A stretch of DNA of 64,000 nt from Ailurus styani (GCA_002007465.1 LNAC01000137.1:337113-401112), one strand, 5' to 3'; shown: positions 1-11,555, counted from the first letter of the stretch. Notes: a model not told the origin generated them from the letters alone. Program-made: numbers and translations.

Positions 1-176
1 CTCTGCTTTCGGCTCAGGTCATGATCTCAGGGTCCTGGGATCGAGGCCCGCATCGGGCTCCCTGCTCGGTGGGGAGCCTGCTTCCTCCTCTCCTTGTCTC
101 TCTGCCTGCCTCTCTGCCTACTTGTAATCTCTCTCTCCGTGTCAAATAAATAAATAAAATCTTTAAAAAAAAAAAA
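1..176 (+). repeat. CAN-SINE, 5' end cut by the window edge
   Basis: This is the body and tail of a carnivore tRNA-Lys-derived SINE. The gctcaggtcatgatctcagg block, the pyrimidine-rich middle, the aaataaataaataaaatct stretch and an A tail appear in that order. The tail has the tgcctgcctctctgcctac form that I associate with mustelids. The tRNA-like head with the A and B boxes lies before base 1. Such SINEs are non-coding and are moved by L1 enzymes. Confidence 0.95.
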
Positions 177-180
177 TTAG

Positions 181-300
181 TGTCCTCATCTGTAAAGTGG
201 TAATAACAACAATACTTAACCCACAGTTGTTTTGAAAATTAAATGAAATAATACATTTAAGGTATTGGTCATATAATATATGTTTAATAAATGTTGGCTC
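181..300 (+). repeat. MIR fragment
   Basis: Core and 3' part of a mammalian-wide interspersed repeat. The run tcctcatctgtaaagtgg is followed by a purine-rich middle, ttaaatgaaataata, and the end aataaatgttggct, which is the standard MIR order. It directly abuts the A tail of the SINE before it. Confidence 0.85.
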
Positions 301-344
301 TTATATTAGAGGGGAAGACTATGGAAAGAGGTATAATTGCAGGT

Positions 345-712
345 GTCTGCTACAAACGCAATGTCTGTATCCCTCTAAAATTCACGTGTTAAATCCTAAC
401 ACCCAATATGACAGCATTTGGAGACGGGCTTTTGGGAGGTGATTAGGTCATGACAGTAGAATCCTCATGAATGAGATTAGTGCTCTTATGAAGGGAACCC
501 CAGAAAGCTCCCCTGCTCCTTCTGTCATGTGAGGAAGACATAGTGAAAAGATGGCCATCTGGGAACCAGGAAGCAGGCCCTCACCAGACATTGAATCTGC
601 CTGTGACTTGATCTTGGACTACCCAGCCTCTAGGACTGTGAGGTATAAATTTTGTTTTTTATAAGCCACTCAGCCTATGGTGTTTTGTTAAAGGAGCCCA
701 GACAGACTAAAT
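345..712 (+). mobile_element. Solo LTR, MaLR type (MLT1/MST-like)
   Basis: The interval follows the order of a MaLR LTR: a ccctctaaaattcacgtgtt start, tttgggaggtgattaggtc, the catgaatgagattagtgc block, a cttgatcttggactaccc segment, then the polyadenylation region with tataaattttg and the agacagactaa end. No internal retroviral sequence flanks it, so it is a solo LTR. The exact subfamily name is uncertain. Confidence 0.8.
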
Positions 713-1719
713 GCTTAAATCTATACTCTTGGTAGCGGGCAATGTTATAACTCAGAGACTTTCTCAGGCTATCTCTTCCACGACAGCTAGTAAGCCTAGT
801 TGACCACATAACCTAGTTCCAAAAGCTCAGACTGTATATACTTTCTGCCCTACTTCTGATTAACCCAGAAACTGGAGCAAACCTGAGGCTGCTGGTCACT
901 GTCAGGGAATGCAGCACCTGCTACAATTTCTTTGGATATTTTCATTTTGTACAATAATTGATAGCTAATTTTACTGCATGATAATGTTAGACAGAAAAAT
1001 AAATACCATTTACCCCCAATTTGATACTGGTGGACAATGGGTTAAAATTTCCCATCTGATTTGTGGACTGAGCCAGGTGAACTTGATCAGGCAATTTGTT
1101 AGGAAACCTGAAATATAGTCAAGAAGACTCTGTTGACTTGGAGTTTGCATTTGTTTTTCTTTTATCTTTTCCTCAGTCATAAATCTTTGATGGAAAAGTG
1201 GAGAAGAGAATGAGAAGGGAATGAGGAAACAAAAAAAGCCACAACGAAGCGTGTGAAGGTATCTCTCACTCCCCACAAATCCATCCTCTGAGCCGGGCAG
1301 CCGAGATTACAAATCATACCACACAAATCAAAAGTCCCTCACAGCTTCCACAGAAAAACATTTCAGAAATATATTCCTAGGGCTATGTTCTCCCAAAACA
1401 CAGCTCATCATGAATGGACTCTACTCCGATAACATGGCACTCTGACTTGGGAATCAATGAGAAATGATGGAAAGTACAACCATTTCCATTTTATAACGTT
1501 GTATGAAGTGACAGAACTGGGAATCAGAATCCTGGAGTCCTTATCCTAGAGACTGACTGCAACTCTGGGCCTCAGCATTGTGATCTCGAAAGTGGAAGGG
1601 GGACTGCGGAAGGGAAAGTGGAAGGGGAGCAAAGGATCCCTTAATCCTTTCAGGCTATAATTTCACCTGATTTGCATAGGACAGCTGTTTCCACCAACCT
1701 CATTAAAATATCAGTGTTT
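713..1719. other. Unassigned non-coding interval
   Basis: I recognise no repeat family or gene here. A minus-strand 88-codon frame at 1010-1276 shows no domain, and I treat it as chance. A purine-rich patch lies near 1590-1635. Base composition is ordinary for an AT-rich intergenic region. Confidence 0.5.
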
Positions 1720-1969
1720 TTTATTTAAGGTCTTAAGTAGTGTTTCATTGGGTTTTATCATGTTTTATCAAGTCTGACAATTTTGGTTTTTAAATTGGCG
1801 TGTTTAAAGAACTTGGGTTTGTATCTATTTATTTTTGGGTTTATAGCTACTTATTTTCTGTTTGTCTCACTTATTTTCTTTTCCCTCTCCACTCTTGACT
1901 TATTTTGGATAAATCCAATATTCTATCCTATGTCTTCCTTCTCTATAATCTTATTTTACTAACATACAG

Positions 1970-2160
1970 CTTTGGGACATCTGGGTGATTCCGTCAGTTA
2001 AGCATCTGCCTTCAGCTCAGGTCCTGATTCCCGGGTCCCAGGGAGTCTCGCTTTGGGCTCCCCACTTGGCAGGGAACCTGCTTCTCCCTCTGTCTACTGT
2101 TCCCCCTTCTTGTGCTTGCTCTCATTTCTCTCTCTGACAAATAAATTAAAGAAAAAAACT
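1970..2160 (+). repeat. CAN-SINE, older type
   Basis: The head starts near 1974 (gggacatctgggtgattcc) and the copy runs to an A-rich end. Flanking duplications ttactaacatacag (1956-1969) and ttactaatatacag (2161-2174) differ by one base and define the insertion into the older LINE. The tail lacks the mustelid-type tgcctacttg block, so this is an older subfamily. Confidence 0.92.
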
Positions 2161-2690
2161 TTACTAATATACAGACTTGATTTATTAGAACTTAATATAA
2201 GTGCTTTGAAAACTTCACGGATAACACAGGGACTTTAGAATACCTTAATCCCATTTGCTTACTTTTTACTTTTCTGTTATTATTATAATGCATTTTAATT
2301 TCCTTGTATTTTGTACCATGCCCCCCCAAAGGCATGATTACGATTTCGTGTTCAATATTCATTTATATTTATCCATCTATTCAACTTAACTAAAATATAC
2401 CTTGCTCTTCATTCCTTTCTGTATTTCCCTGTCTCCTGGGATCAGTTTTCATCTGACCTTTGGTTTTTCTTCTAGTTTAAGCCCTCCTAGTGATGAATTC
2501 ACTCAACTTTTGTTTGTCCAGAAACATCTTTATTTGAGCTTCAGTTTTGAAGTATATTCTTACCAAATATAAAATTTTGTGTTTGCCTTTTTCTTTTAGT
2601 ATTTAAAGACATGTTCCAAAAAAAAAAGACATGTTCCCACTATCTCTGACTTCTTTATTATTTCTTTTCTTTCTTTCTTTCTCTCTCTCT

Positions 2691-2889
2691 TTTTTTTTTA
2701 AAGATTTTATTTTTTTATTTGACAGAGAGAGAGACAGTGACAGAGGGAACACAAGCAGGGGGAGTGGGAGAAGGAGAAGCAGACTTCCCACTGAGCAGGG
2801 ATCCTGATGCGGGGCTTGATCCCAGGACCCTGGAATCATGATATGAGCTGAAGGCAGTCACTTAACCAACTGAGCCACCCAGGCGCCCG
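2691..2889 (-). repeat. CAN-SINE, older type
   Basis: Minus-strand copy from a T run at 2691 to the head complement ctgagccacccaggcgcccg ending at 2889. A ctttctttctct run at 2661-2690 looks like an expanded tail. A short attattt repeat on both sides may be the target duplication. It sits inside the old LINE. Confidence 0.92.
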
Positions 2890-4240
2890 TCCATTATTTG
2901 TTACAAGAAGTAACCTGTCCGTTTTAACATTACTATTTAAAGATAACATATATGTTTTGTTTTGTTTTTTTAATTTCTGGCTGTTTTTTTCTATTTCCTT
3001 TTTGTTTTTTCAGAAACTTTATTATCCTGAGCTTAAGTGAGAGGTTTTTCTCTTTGGCTTTTCTGTTTATTCATTCGTATCCTCTTTGGGGCTTATAAGG
3101 CTTCTTAGGACCAACATATTTAATCAGTCTTTAAAAATGTTTCGTATTATATCTTCAAATATTTTTCTTCCATTTCTCTTTTATCATTTCTTTTTACCAT
3201 GTGCGTGTATCTTATGCTCTCTTCTACTTGCTATCTTTTTAACTCTGAGCTTCAGCCTGGATGTTTTCTACCAGTTGTTTTCCTAATTTACTACTCAACT
3301 TTTCATCTATGCCCGATCTGGTAGTATTCTGATCCATTGAGTTCTTAATTTTTAGTTACTATATTTTAATTCTATAATTTTAATTTCCTTTTTAAAATAA
3401 ATGGTATATATCTAGTGAAATTCTCCACCTTGACACCTATTTCCTTGAGCATATTAATCATAGCTATGTTAAAGTCCATTTCTAATAACACTGAAAAATG
3501 GATCATCTGCAGGTCTGTTTCTATTGTTACTTTTTCTCTTGGTTCTGTTTCTTGTCATACCTGGTAATATTTTGTTGATGGCCATACATTGTTTATGTTG
3601 ATTACTTAGAGGCTCTTAATGCTATATCATTTCACAAAGAATTTATCTTATCCCCTGATAAGCTGGCAAGATGGTAGCAGATAAATTTAATTTAAATAGT
3701 CATTGAATGGACTTGAGGTTGGATTATAATTTTCCAAAATTCTGTGTACATCTAGTTTGCCCATATTCCTGGAGTGTCATCCTCAGAGTTTTTCAACTAA
3801 TATTCTGATTATTATGCTTATTATGGCCCCTCCCCAATGGTGGGGCCCACTTTTATTTTTTGTCTTCCCAGCACGAAGAGAGAGTGGAAAACTCTGTTTT
3901 GCCACTTGAATCTTATTCTCCTTTTCTGTAAAATGAGCAAATATTTTCCAGGGAAAATAGAGAGTTAGGCTTACTTCCCCAGAACTCTTTCTTCAGTAGG
4001 ATCTTTCCCCCTGCAACAAATTTTGCCTGACATGGCAACTTCAAAATCCAATTTTTTACTTTGTTTCCCTGTGAGATTGCCAAGTTTTCCACTAGATTCT
4101 CTGTTCTTAACAGAAGCTATATTTCCTGGTCCTCTCATTGGATTCTTGGCTTCCTATTGTAATAATCAACAAATTCCCTCAGAGAAAACAGTGGTTAGGA
4201 GATGTTAGTACATCATCTCTTTTCTGTGAGATCTTAGTCT

Positions 4241-4422
4241 TTTTTTTTTTTTTTTCACAGAGAGAGAAAGATCACAAGTAGGCTGAGAGGCAGGCAGAGA
4301 GAGAGGAGTAAACAGGCTCCTTGCTGAACAGAGAGCCCGATGAGGGCCTTGATCCTAGGACCCTGAGATCATGACCTGAGCTGAAGGCAGAGGTTTTAAC
4401 CCACTGAGCCACCCAGACGCCC
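4241..4422 (-). repeat. CAN-SINE, mustelid-type tail
   Basis: The T tract, cagagagagaaagatcacaa, caagtaggctgagagg and head complement ccactgagccacccagacgc are all present. A 17-base target duplication, tgagatcttagtctttt, starts at 4227 and at 4423. Intact duplications and a recent tail type indicate a young insertion. Confidence 0.95.
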
Positions 4423-4554
4423 TGAGATCTTAGTCTTTTAAATATTGTTTACATCAGCAATTCTTTGAGAGCTGCTGCTTTTTCTCAAAAAATTTAATGT
4501 TGTTTTTTTCCCCTGTCATTTTCAGAAGGAGTATGAGTCTGTTACTCTGATGGT

Positions 4555-4815
4555 TTTAGAAGGATGGCTGTAAATTCTTTGCCCCCACTCCTATTGGGAG
4601 GTGAGGTCTATAACTCTTACCCTTAAGTTTGGGTGAATTTGTAACTGCTTCAACTAATATAGTATAGTAGAAGTAAAAAATAATCATTAACTTCTGTCTT
4701 GTGCTTCTGGAACACTTGTTTTAAAGCCCTAAAATATCATGTAAAATAACCAACTACTCTGTGATGGCCATGCTGGCTAGGTCACATGTAAATGCTTACA
4801 TACAATTTCACTGAT
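4555..4815 (+). mobile_element. MLT1-like LTR, 5' half
   Basis: The segment runs through ctttgcccccactcctat, tgggaggtgaggtctata, taactgcttcaactaatata and a gatggccatgctgg block ending in ggtcacatgta. This is the first half of an MLT1-type LTR. The matching second half lies at 8495-8720, separated by minus-strand L1 sequence. The family is inferred from block order. Confidence 0.7.
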
Positions 4816-4831
4816 CTTGTTCTTTAATTTT

Positions 4832-5052
4832 TAAATTATTTTAAATTTAATTTTATTTTTTCAGTGTTCTAAGATTCATTGTTTATGCACCACACCCAAT
4901 GCTCCATGCAATACGTGCCCTCCTTAATACCCACCAGGCTCACCTATCCCCCCACCCTCTCCCTTCCATAACCCTCAATTTGTTTCTCAGAGTCCACAGT
5001 CTCTCATGCTTCATCTCCGCCTCTGATATCCCCCAATTCACTTTTCCTTTCC
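4832..5052 (-). mobile_element. Carnivore L1 3' end, 5'-truncated
   Basis: On the plus strand this reads attcattgtttatgcacc, caatgctccatgcaatacg, tgccctccttaatacccacc, then aatttgtttctcagagtcc and cagtctctcatgcttcat. That is the complement of a carnivore-type L1 3' UTR. It is short, as expected of a 5'-truncated insertion, and abuts an older L1 3' end at about 5053. Confidence 0.8.
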
Positions 5053-8000
5053 TTCTCCTTTTTTATTGAGTTATAATTGATACATAATATATGAGTTTCA
5101 GGTGTACAATGATTTGATATTTATACACACTACAAAATGATCACAAAAATAATTCTAGTTATCATCCACCAACACACAGTTAAAAGAATTTTTCTTGTGA
5201 TGACAAATCTTAAAATTTACTTTTAGCAACTTCCAAATATGCAATACAATATTACTGACTATAGTCACCATGCTATACATTATATCCCATGATTTATTTA
5301 TTTTGTAAATGGGAGATTTTACATTTGACTTCTTACACCCATTTTGCCCAATGCCCAACCCACTTCCCCTCTGGCAACCACCAATTTGTTTCCTGTATCT
5401 ATGAGTTTTGTTTGTTTTGCTTTTTAGATTCCTCATATAAATGAAATCATACGGCATTTGTTTTCTTCTGACGTATTATTTCACTTAGCATAATACTCAG
5501 AAGTTCCATCCATATTGTTGCAAATGGCAAGATTTCATTTTTTTTTAATGGGTTAGTAGTATTCTGTTATATTACTTATCCATTCATTCATCGATGGACA
5601 CTTAGGTTGTTTCCCTGTCTTGGCTATTGTAAACAATGTAACAATGAACATAGGAGTGCATATATACATATTTTTGGATTAATGTTTTTGTTTTCTTCAT
5701 ATAAATATCCAGAAGTGGAGCTGCGAGATCATATGGTCATTCTGTTTTTTCTTCATTGAGTATAGTTGGCATAGAAAATTAAGTTAGTTTCAGGTATACA
5801 ACATAGTGATTCAACATTTATATGGTAGTTCTATTTTAATTTTTTAGATAATTTCCATACGTTTTTCTACAGTGGCTGCACCAATTTACATTCCTATTAA
5901 TAGTGCATGAGAGTTTCTTTTTCTCCACATTTCCACCAACACTTGTTGTTTCTTGTCTTTTTCATAATAGCCTTTCTGAATGATGTGAGATGATATCTCA
6001 TTGTGGTTTTGATTTGTATTTCCTTTATGATTAATGATGTTGTGCATCTTTTCATGATCTTTTGGTCATCTGTGTGTCTTCTTTGATAAATGTCTGTTCA
6101 GATCCTCTGCCCATATTTAAAATTAGATTTTTGTTTTTTTCTTATTGAGTTGTATGAGTTCTTTATATATTTTGGATGTTAACCCCTTAGTGGATATATG
6201 ATTTACAAATTTCTCCCTTCAGTACGTTGACTTTTTATATTGTTGATGGTTTCTTTCCTTGCGTAGAGTTTTTAGTTTGATGTTATAATTTTTATTTTAT
6301 TTCTGTTTTATTTTTATTTTTGCTTTTGTTGCCCTTGTCCTTGGAGTCAGATCCAAAAAAATCATTGCCAAGACTGACAGCAAAGAGCTTACTTCCTGTG
6401 TTTCCTTCTAGGAGTTTTATGGTTTTAAGTCTTACATTGATGCCTTTAATCCATTTTGAGTTTATTCTTTTTGTGTATGGCATAAGATAGTAGCCTAATT
6501 TCATTCTTTTGCATATGGCTGCCCATTTTCTCAACACTATTTATTAAAGAGACTGTCCTATTCCCATTGTATATTCTTACTCCCTTGTCATAGATTGACT
6601 GACCATGTATGTGTGGGTTTATTCTGTTCCATTGGTCTGTGTATCTGCTTTTATGCCAATACCACACTGCTTTGATTACTATAGGTTTACAATATAGTTT
6701 GAAATCAGGGGGGGTGATGCCTCCAAATTTGTTCTTTTTTCTCAAGATTTCATTGTCTATTAAGGGTCTTTTGCAGTTTTATACAAATTTAATGATTGTT
6801 TATTTTATTTTTGTGAAAATTGTCATTGGGATTTTGGTAGGAATTGCACTGTATCTCTAGATTGTTTGGTGTTATATGGACATTTTAACAATGCTAACTT
6901 TTCCAATCCATAAGCATAGAATATGTTTCCATTTATTTGTGTCTTCAATTTTTTTTTTATCAGTGTTTTGTAGTTTTTAGTGTACAAGTCTTTTACTTTC
7001 TTGGTTAAATTTATTCTTAGGTATTTTATTCTTTTGATATAATTGTAAGTGGGAGTGTTTTCTTAATTTGTCTTTCTAATAGTTCACTGTTAGTGTATAA
7101 AAATGCAACCAATTTTCATATATTAATTTTGTACCCTGGTGGTCTTTTGGGTTTTCAATATATGAAATGATGTTTTCCGTGGTGCCAAATTTACTTCTTC
7201 CTTTCCAATTTGGATGCTTTTTACTTGTTTTCAGTTCCTAACTAATGTGGCTAGAACTTCCAGTACTATGTTGAATAAAAGTGGGGATAGCGAACATCCT
7301 TGTCTTGGTCCTACTCTTTAGGAAAAGCTTTTGAGTATGATGTTACATATGGTCTTGTCCTATATGGCCTTTATTATGTTGAGGTACATTCCCTATATAA
7401 CCACTTTGTTGAGAGTTTTGATCATAAAGTGGTGTTGAATTTTGTCAAATTCCTTTTCCGCATCTAATGAAATGATCATATGATTTTTATGCTTCATTTT
7501 GTTAAAGTGGTGTATCATGTTGATTGATTTGCAGGTGTTAAACCATCCTTGCATTCCTGGGATAAATCCCACTTGATCATAATGTAGAATCCTTTTTATT
7601 GTAGGATCCTATATTATTGAATTCAATTTGCTAATATTTTATAGAGGATTTTTGTATCTATGTCTATCAGGGATATTTCCCCTATAGTTACTTTTTTGTT
7701 TGTTTGCTTGTTTTGTGGTGCCCTTGTCTGGTTTGGCATCAGGGTGATGCCAACCTTGTAAAATAAGATTGGAAACATTTCCTCCTCTTCATTTTCTTGG
7801 CAGAGTTTGAGAAGTATAGGTATTAAATCTTCTTTGAATGTTTGGTAACACCTTGACTATATCATGCTACTCTGTTCTGGTCTGCAAAGTTTCTGCTTAA
7901 AAATCTGTGCACCAGTGCCTCCATCCCTGGAGAGAATCCCAACAAGTCCTTGTCTCGCTGTCAGACACTTTAAATCAGCAAATAAATCTCCCTCACACAT

Positions 8001-8490
8001 AGTCTAGGTAATTTTTAGTCTAGGTTATTTTTGCTCTGGGCCCCAAGATGAATGAATCTGTGTGTGATATCTTTAAGAGTAAAATCCCAATTCCCTACAG
8101 CCTTTTGGGTATCTTGGAAATAAGCCTCAGTTGATTTTCAAAGCCAGGTGTTTGGGGGTTCATCTCTTTGATGCAGGACTCAAGAGTCGCAATGCCTGAT
8201 TTGGGGAACAAACACCTTGCTCCTCAAGGTGGAGCTCCATATTTTTGAGGTCTTTTTGATTGTGGGTCACCGTACCATGGGTGGGTTTTTAGTGAGGCCA
8301 TATCTCTGCCTCGCCTAAGTGTCTTGGTGTTGCTCTTTTGCCCTTTGTTGTAGAGAGCTGTCCAGCGAGTTTTCAGGTTCCCCCCACCCTCCCAGAGGGA
8401 ATTATTTCTTATGTGCTGTAGTTTTGGTGTGTACATGGGAGGTGAGTTCAGGATCCTCCTATGCCACCATCTTGAACTGGCTCATGATTT
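5053..8490 (-). mobile_element. L1 (L1MA/MB-like) with 3' UTR, partial ORF2, ORF1 scrap and 5' UTR
   Basis: Read along the plus strand the element goes from 3' end to 5' end. The 3' UTR comes first (ttattgagttataattgat at about 5073). ORF2 C-terminal and RT-proximal sequence follows to about 7850. About 55 bases resembling the end of ORF1 lie at 7853-7910. The rest is an L1M-type 5' UTR ending in ccaccatcttgaactgg near 8482. Most of ORF1 and the N-terminal part of ORF2 are missing, with junctions near 7852 and 7910. All frames are broken. The element interrupts an MLT1-like LTR. Confidence 0.85.
6240..7850 (-). pseudogene. Broken L1 ORF2 remnant
   Basis: Two overlapping minus-strand frames at 6292-6745 keep the ORF2 C-terminal pattern: a WYWHKSR..DQWNRI block, a [11 protein letters not shown] block and [10 protein letters not shown]. 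Known ORF2 proteins carry endonuclease, reverse transcriptase and a C-terminal cysteine region in about 1,275 residues. Here only the downstream part of the reverse transcriptase and the C-terminal region remain, with stops and frameshifts, so it cannot encode an active enzyme. Confidence 0.8.
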
Positions 8491-8494
8491 TAAT

Positions 8495-8720
8495 TTTTCT
8501 AACCTTATTCTTTGAAGATCCCTTCTCATATACATGAATGAAGAAGCGACTCTGGATCAGAGTGGCTTTCAACCTTACTTCTTCTTACTCCCCAGCTATT
8601 TGAGTGATGCCAACTGAGACCCCAGACATCAAGGAGTAGAAGAGAGCCATTGTCTTTTCTGAATTCTTGATCAACAGTTACTATTGACATTATAAAATGG
8701 TTGCTACACTTCTACGTGGT
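8495..8720 (+). mobile_element. MLT1-like LTR, 3' half
   Basis: This carries ccccagctatttgagtgatg, actgagaccccagacatc, a tctgaattcttgatcaac block and attataaaatggttgct, the order expected in the second half of an MLT1-type LTR. It complements the first half at 4555-4815 and supports one LTR split by L1 insertion. Confidence 0.7.
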
Positions 8721-9954
8721 CCAATCAAAATATATCGCCTTTGCTCCCATTGCTTCAAGATTGTACTCTCTGCTTATCAGTTGTTAAACCAATCATGAAT
8801 TACGGGAATCTATGGATCATGGAATCTTTAGTCTCAATAACATGACCTAGTCTAACCTGCCATGCAAAAAAGATATTCCCAACCCTAAGAGGTAGCTTCT
8901 GCCAAACAACTTACTTGTCTTGGCAAACTGGAATTGGGAAATTTCAAGAAAATACATCCAGCTAACAAAGAACATCACAAGAGTGATTTAATAATATTTA
9001 CTATGATAAAGGTGCTGGGAAGTAAAGAAGAATGTGTTTCAATCACTGACATCAAGAGCATCACAGTCTATCATGGACAAAACATATAACTAACTATCCA
9101 ACAATGTTATAAAACTCTATGAACAAAAAATGAAGCATCTGTAAGTAGGAATACTTATAGTTAAGTATGTGGGGTATATTCTAGGGAAGTTCCACAGAGA
9201 AAATGACGGCTAAGTTGCACTTTTTCCTTCATTGATGTGATTTCCAAGTTCTTTCACATTCAGATTGCCATCCCTTATCTGTACACTATCTGGTTTTTCA
9301 GTTTCCTGGGAAACGTAATTTCCTAAATAATCAACATGTGATACCTGTATTTATGAAACCTAATATTTCATCATTTTTATCAGCCAGTTCATAGTTTTGT
9401 CCATATGTACCTTAAAGTATATTTAGAATTTTTTCCAAATGCATTATTTTGAACTCAGTTTTTTGTCCTATTCATATTTCAAGCCTGCATTTAGAACTTG
9501 ACATTAATTCTCCATCTGAGTCCAGTATTTCAGACTCTGGATACTTTTGTTGGGGGGGCAGGGGACAAAGTGGAAAGGTCTGATCTCAAATTCTAACAAA
9601 TGAGTTCTTACAGGTCTGTGTCTGTCTGCTGCAAATTTAATGAGCAAGACTTGTGTATCTTTCTCCAAGATGGTGATTAAAAATGTTGACCAAGAAAGAA
9701 TCATGTAATCTAGGCTTGGACAATAATATATTAATGCATTTCTCCTATTAGGTGACTTATTTGCATTCTAACAATGACATTCTGGAGAATAGATACATTT
9801 ACCCCAAAGAAATTATGCAGATGATAGGAATACTAGACATGCTAGAAGGCCAATTTGGGGAGATACTATTACACATGGAGACCTTTCATGCTTCTTCAAT
9901 GAGACTCCCTGGGCAACACTCCATTTGGTTTATTTTAAGGTCTTTCTGTCCTTC
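8721..9954. other. Unassigned non-coding interval
   Basis: No repeat family or exon is recognised. Frames at 9504-9704 (minus) and 9752-9985 (plus) are short and domain-free. A G run lies at 9552-9558. The sequence is AT-rich and otherwise ordinary. Confidence 0.5.
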
Positions 9955-10106
9955 TCAAACCTTCCTGTATGCTGGAATAACCTGAAAAGCTTTTAAAAAT
10001 GCAGAAACCTGGGGGCCCACCCCAAATGGTGTGGCCTCAGCTTTGGTAGTTTTGAAAGCTAACCAAGCTAGTTCTCATGTGCAGTCAAAGTAAAAAACTG
10101 TGGCTT
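9955..10106 (-). mobile_element. MER5A-like hAT relic
   Basis: The segment has the layout of a MER5A/5B non-autonomous hAT-Charlie element in reverse: ggaataacctgaaaagctt, tttaaaaatgcagaaacct, gggggcccaccccaaatgg, and an agttctcatgtgcagtcaaa end. The terminal repeats are worn. Confidence 0.75.
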
Positions 10107-10134
10107 TTGTAGAAAGTCATCAACTCTAGAAGAC

Positions 10135-10340
10135 AGACAGGTGTTACAAGTCAAACTGCAATAGACTCAAGCTCTGTCACTTAATAGGGCAGTTTGGATA
10201 GATTGCTTCATCTCTGAGCTTTAGCTTCTTTATCTATAAAATCAGTGCAAATAAGACCTACAATGCAGTTATGGGGAGGATTAAAAGAGATAATGTCTTT
10301 AAAGTAACTGGTGTATAGTAGGCAAATAGTGAATCTCACC
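10135..10340 (+). repeat. MIR
   Basis: Nearly full MIR order: ctctgtcacttaatagggca, ttcatctctgagctttagc, tctttatctataaaatcag, a gaggattaaaagagataatg block and a gtgtatagtaggcaaatag end. Confidence 0.85.
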
Positions 10341-11144
10341 TTTCTCAACTTTCTTTCCAAGAACATCCCCCCAAAGCTTGTCTATACAACAAGGTCACCC
10401 ATGGCTAGAAGACAGATTTGACACTTGAGCTCACACTCCTGCTGTTCCTCCAAAGATCATATAACTTCCCTTTTGGTGACCTGTGGCTGAACTCTTCAGC
10501 CTCATGGAATGACTTAAGTATCGTTTAAAATGCTCAATGTAGCTTAGCTGGGAAATAAAACATAGAATTGACTTGAAATTGCCAAATAGGAGAGAAATGC
10601 TTCATTTTCTAAGTATTTCTAAGAATAGAAGAATGTGAACTGCCCAAATTTTATCCATAAGCCTTTCAAATGTGCCACCTTATTCTCAGTTTCTTATGTA
10701 AGACAATTTTCATGAATACAGGATTTTGTGTGTGTGTGAAGCTCAGCAAGAAAAATATCTACTAGACAAGACTGTTATTTATTTATTTGTAGTTATTCCT
10801 ATTGGAAAATTCTAACCAAACTACTAGTTAGAATAAAAGTTTTCAACATCTGAACTGCTAAATGGTTGTTTGACAGAAATTTCTAATTGAAGTGATGTAC
10901 AGTACATATAATGAAAATGCATGTGTTCTTGAGTTTTTCAAATATGAAAATATATACCAAGAAGTCAATAGAATTTAAATTTCACTAAAATTTTAATGTC
11001 ATTAAAACCTCTTGTTCCATTTGGATCTTGCCTTCTACCCAAGATATACTTGTAATTGTAAATATTATAAGCAAACAAGCCCAAATTTATTTCATCTCAT
11101 CTTCTCTCCTCTTCTCCTTTTTCCTCTTATCTCATTAATTTTAA
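10341..11144. other. Unassigned AT-rich interval
   Basis: No gene or repeat is recognised. The interval holds several A/T-rich runs and a short tgtgtgtgtg tract near 10728. No frame of interest occurs. Confidence 0.5.
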
Positions 11145-11245
11145 AAAGTTATTGAGACCCTAGTGTCCCTTAAGCATTATGAATATAAAGATGAATGAGA
11201 TATATGGTCCCTGACTTTGAAGAGCTCACAGTCTAGTATAAAAAA
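11145..11245 (-). repeat. L2 3' end scrap
   Basis: The run ggtccctgactttgaagagc followed by tcacagtctagt is the typical complement of the L2 3' region. It is short and divergent. Confidence 0.5.
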
Positions 11246-11249
11246 ATAA

Positions 11250-11555
11250 TTAAAACTCAAAGTGATAAAAACTGAAGAATGTGTGTAGTCTATTTAACAG
11301 TATTGTACTGTTGTCAATTTCCTGGTTTCAATATTGTACTATAAGATGTCGGTATTGGAGAAAGCTGGGAGACGGACACATGACACCTTTTTTGCAACTT
11401 CCTATGAGATTATAATTCTCAAAAAATAAAAAGTTTANTTTCAATATTGTACTATAAGATGTCGGTATTGGAGAAAGCTGGGAGACGGACACATGACACC
11501 ATTTTTGCAACTTCCTATGAGATTATAATTCTCAAAAAATAAAAAGTTTAAAAAA
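11250..11555 (+). mobile_element. L1M 3' end with internal tandem duplication
   Basis: The segment gtcaatttcctggtttcaat, attgtactataagatgtc, ttggagaaagctggg, gcaacttcctatgagattat and ctcaaaaaataaaaagttt is the 3' terminal part of an L1MB/MC-type element. The last 113 bases occur twice in direct order. Only the tail of the element is present. Confidence 0.8.
11326..11551. repeat. 113-bp direct tandem duplication with an N
   Basis: Copy 1 covers 11326-11438 and copy 2 covers 11439-11551. They match at every resolved base except 11388 (t) against 11501 (a). The only ambiguous base of the window, N at 11438, is the last base of copy 1. Near-identity inside an otherwise old L1 tail means either a recent duplication or an assembly join. 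Confidence 0.95.

Larger units (their letters stand above)
1720..4010 (-). mobile_element. Ancient L1/HAL1-like LINE, degraded
   Basis: Read on the minus strand, this resembles the 5'/ORF1 part of old mammalian L1 or HAL1. Recognisable blocks on the plus strand are gatgaattcactcaactttt with tttgtttgtccagaaac (about 2490-2525), cttcaaatatttttcttcc near 3150, and the gtctgtttctattg to ggtaatattttg block at 3512-3575. It is full of stops. CAN-SINEs at 1970-2160 and 2691-2889 interrupt it. The boundaries are soft and the 1720-1960 part is the least certain. Confidence 0.6.

Noticed and set aside
6292..6745. Overlapping minus-strand frames with protein similarity
   Set aside because: They are L1 ORF2 remnants with stops and frameshifts, not a host gene. 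They are listed as a pseudogene.
11326..11551. Direct repeats considered as a CRISPR-like array
   Set aside because: Only two long units, no spacers, and located in an L1 tail in a mammalian genome.
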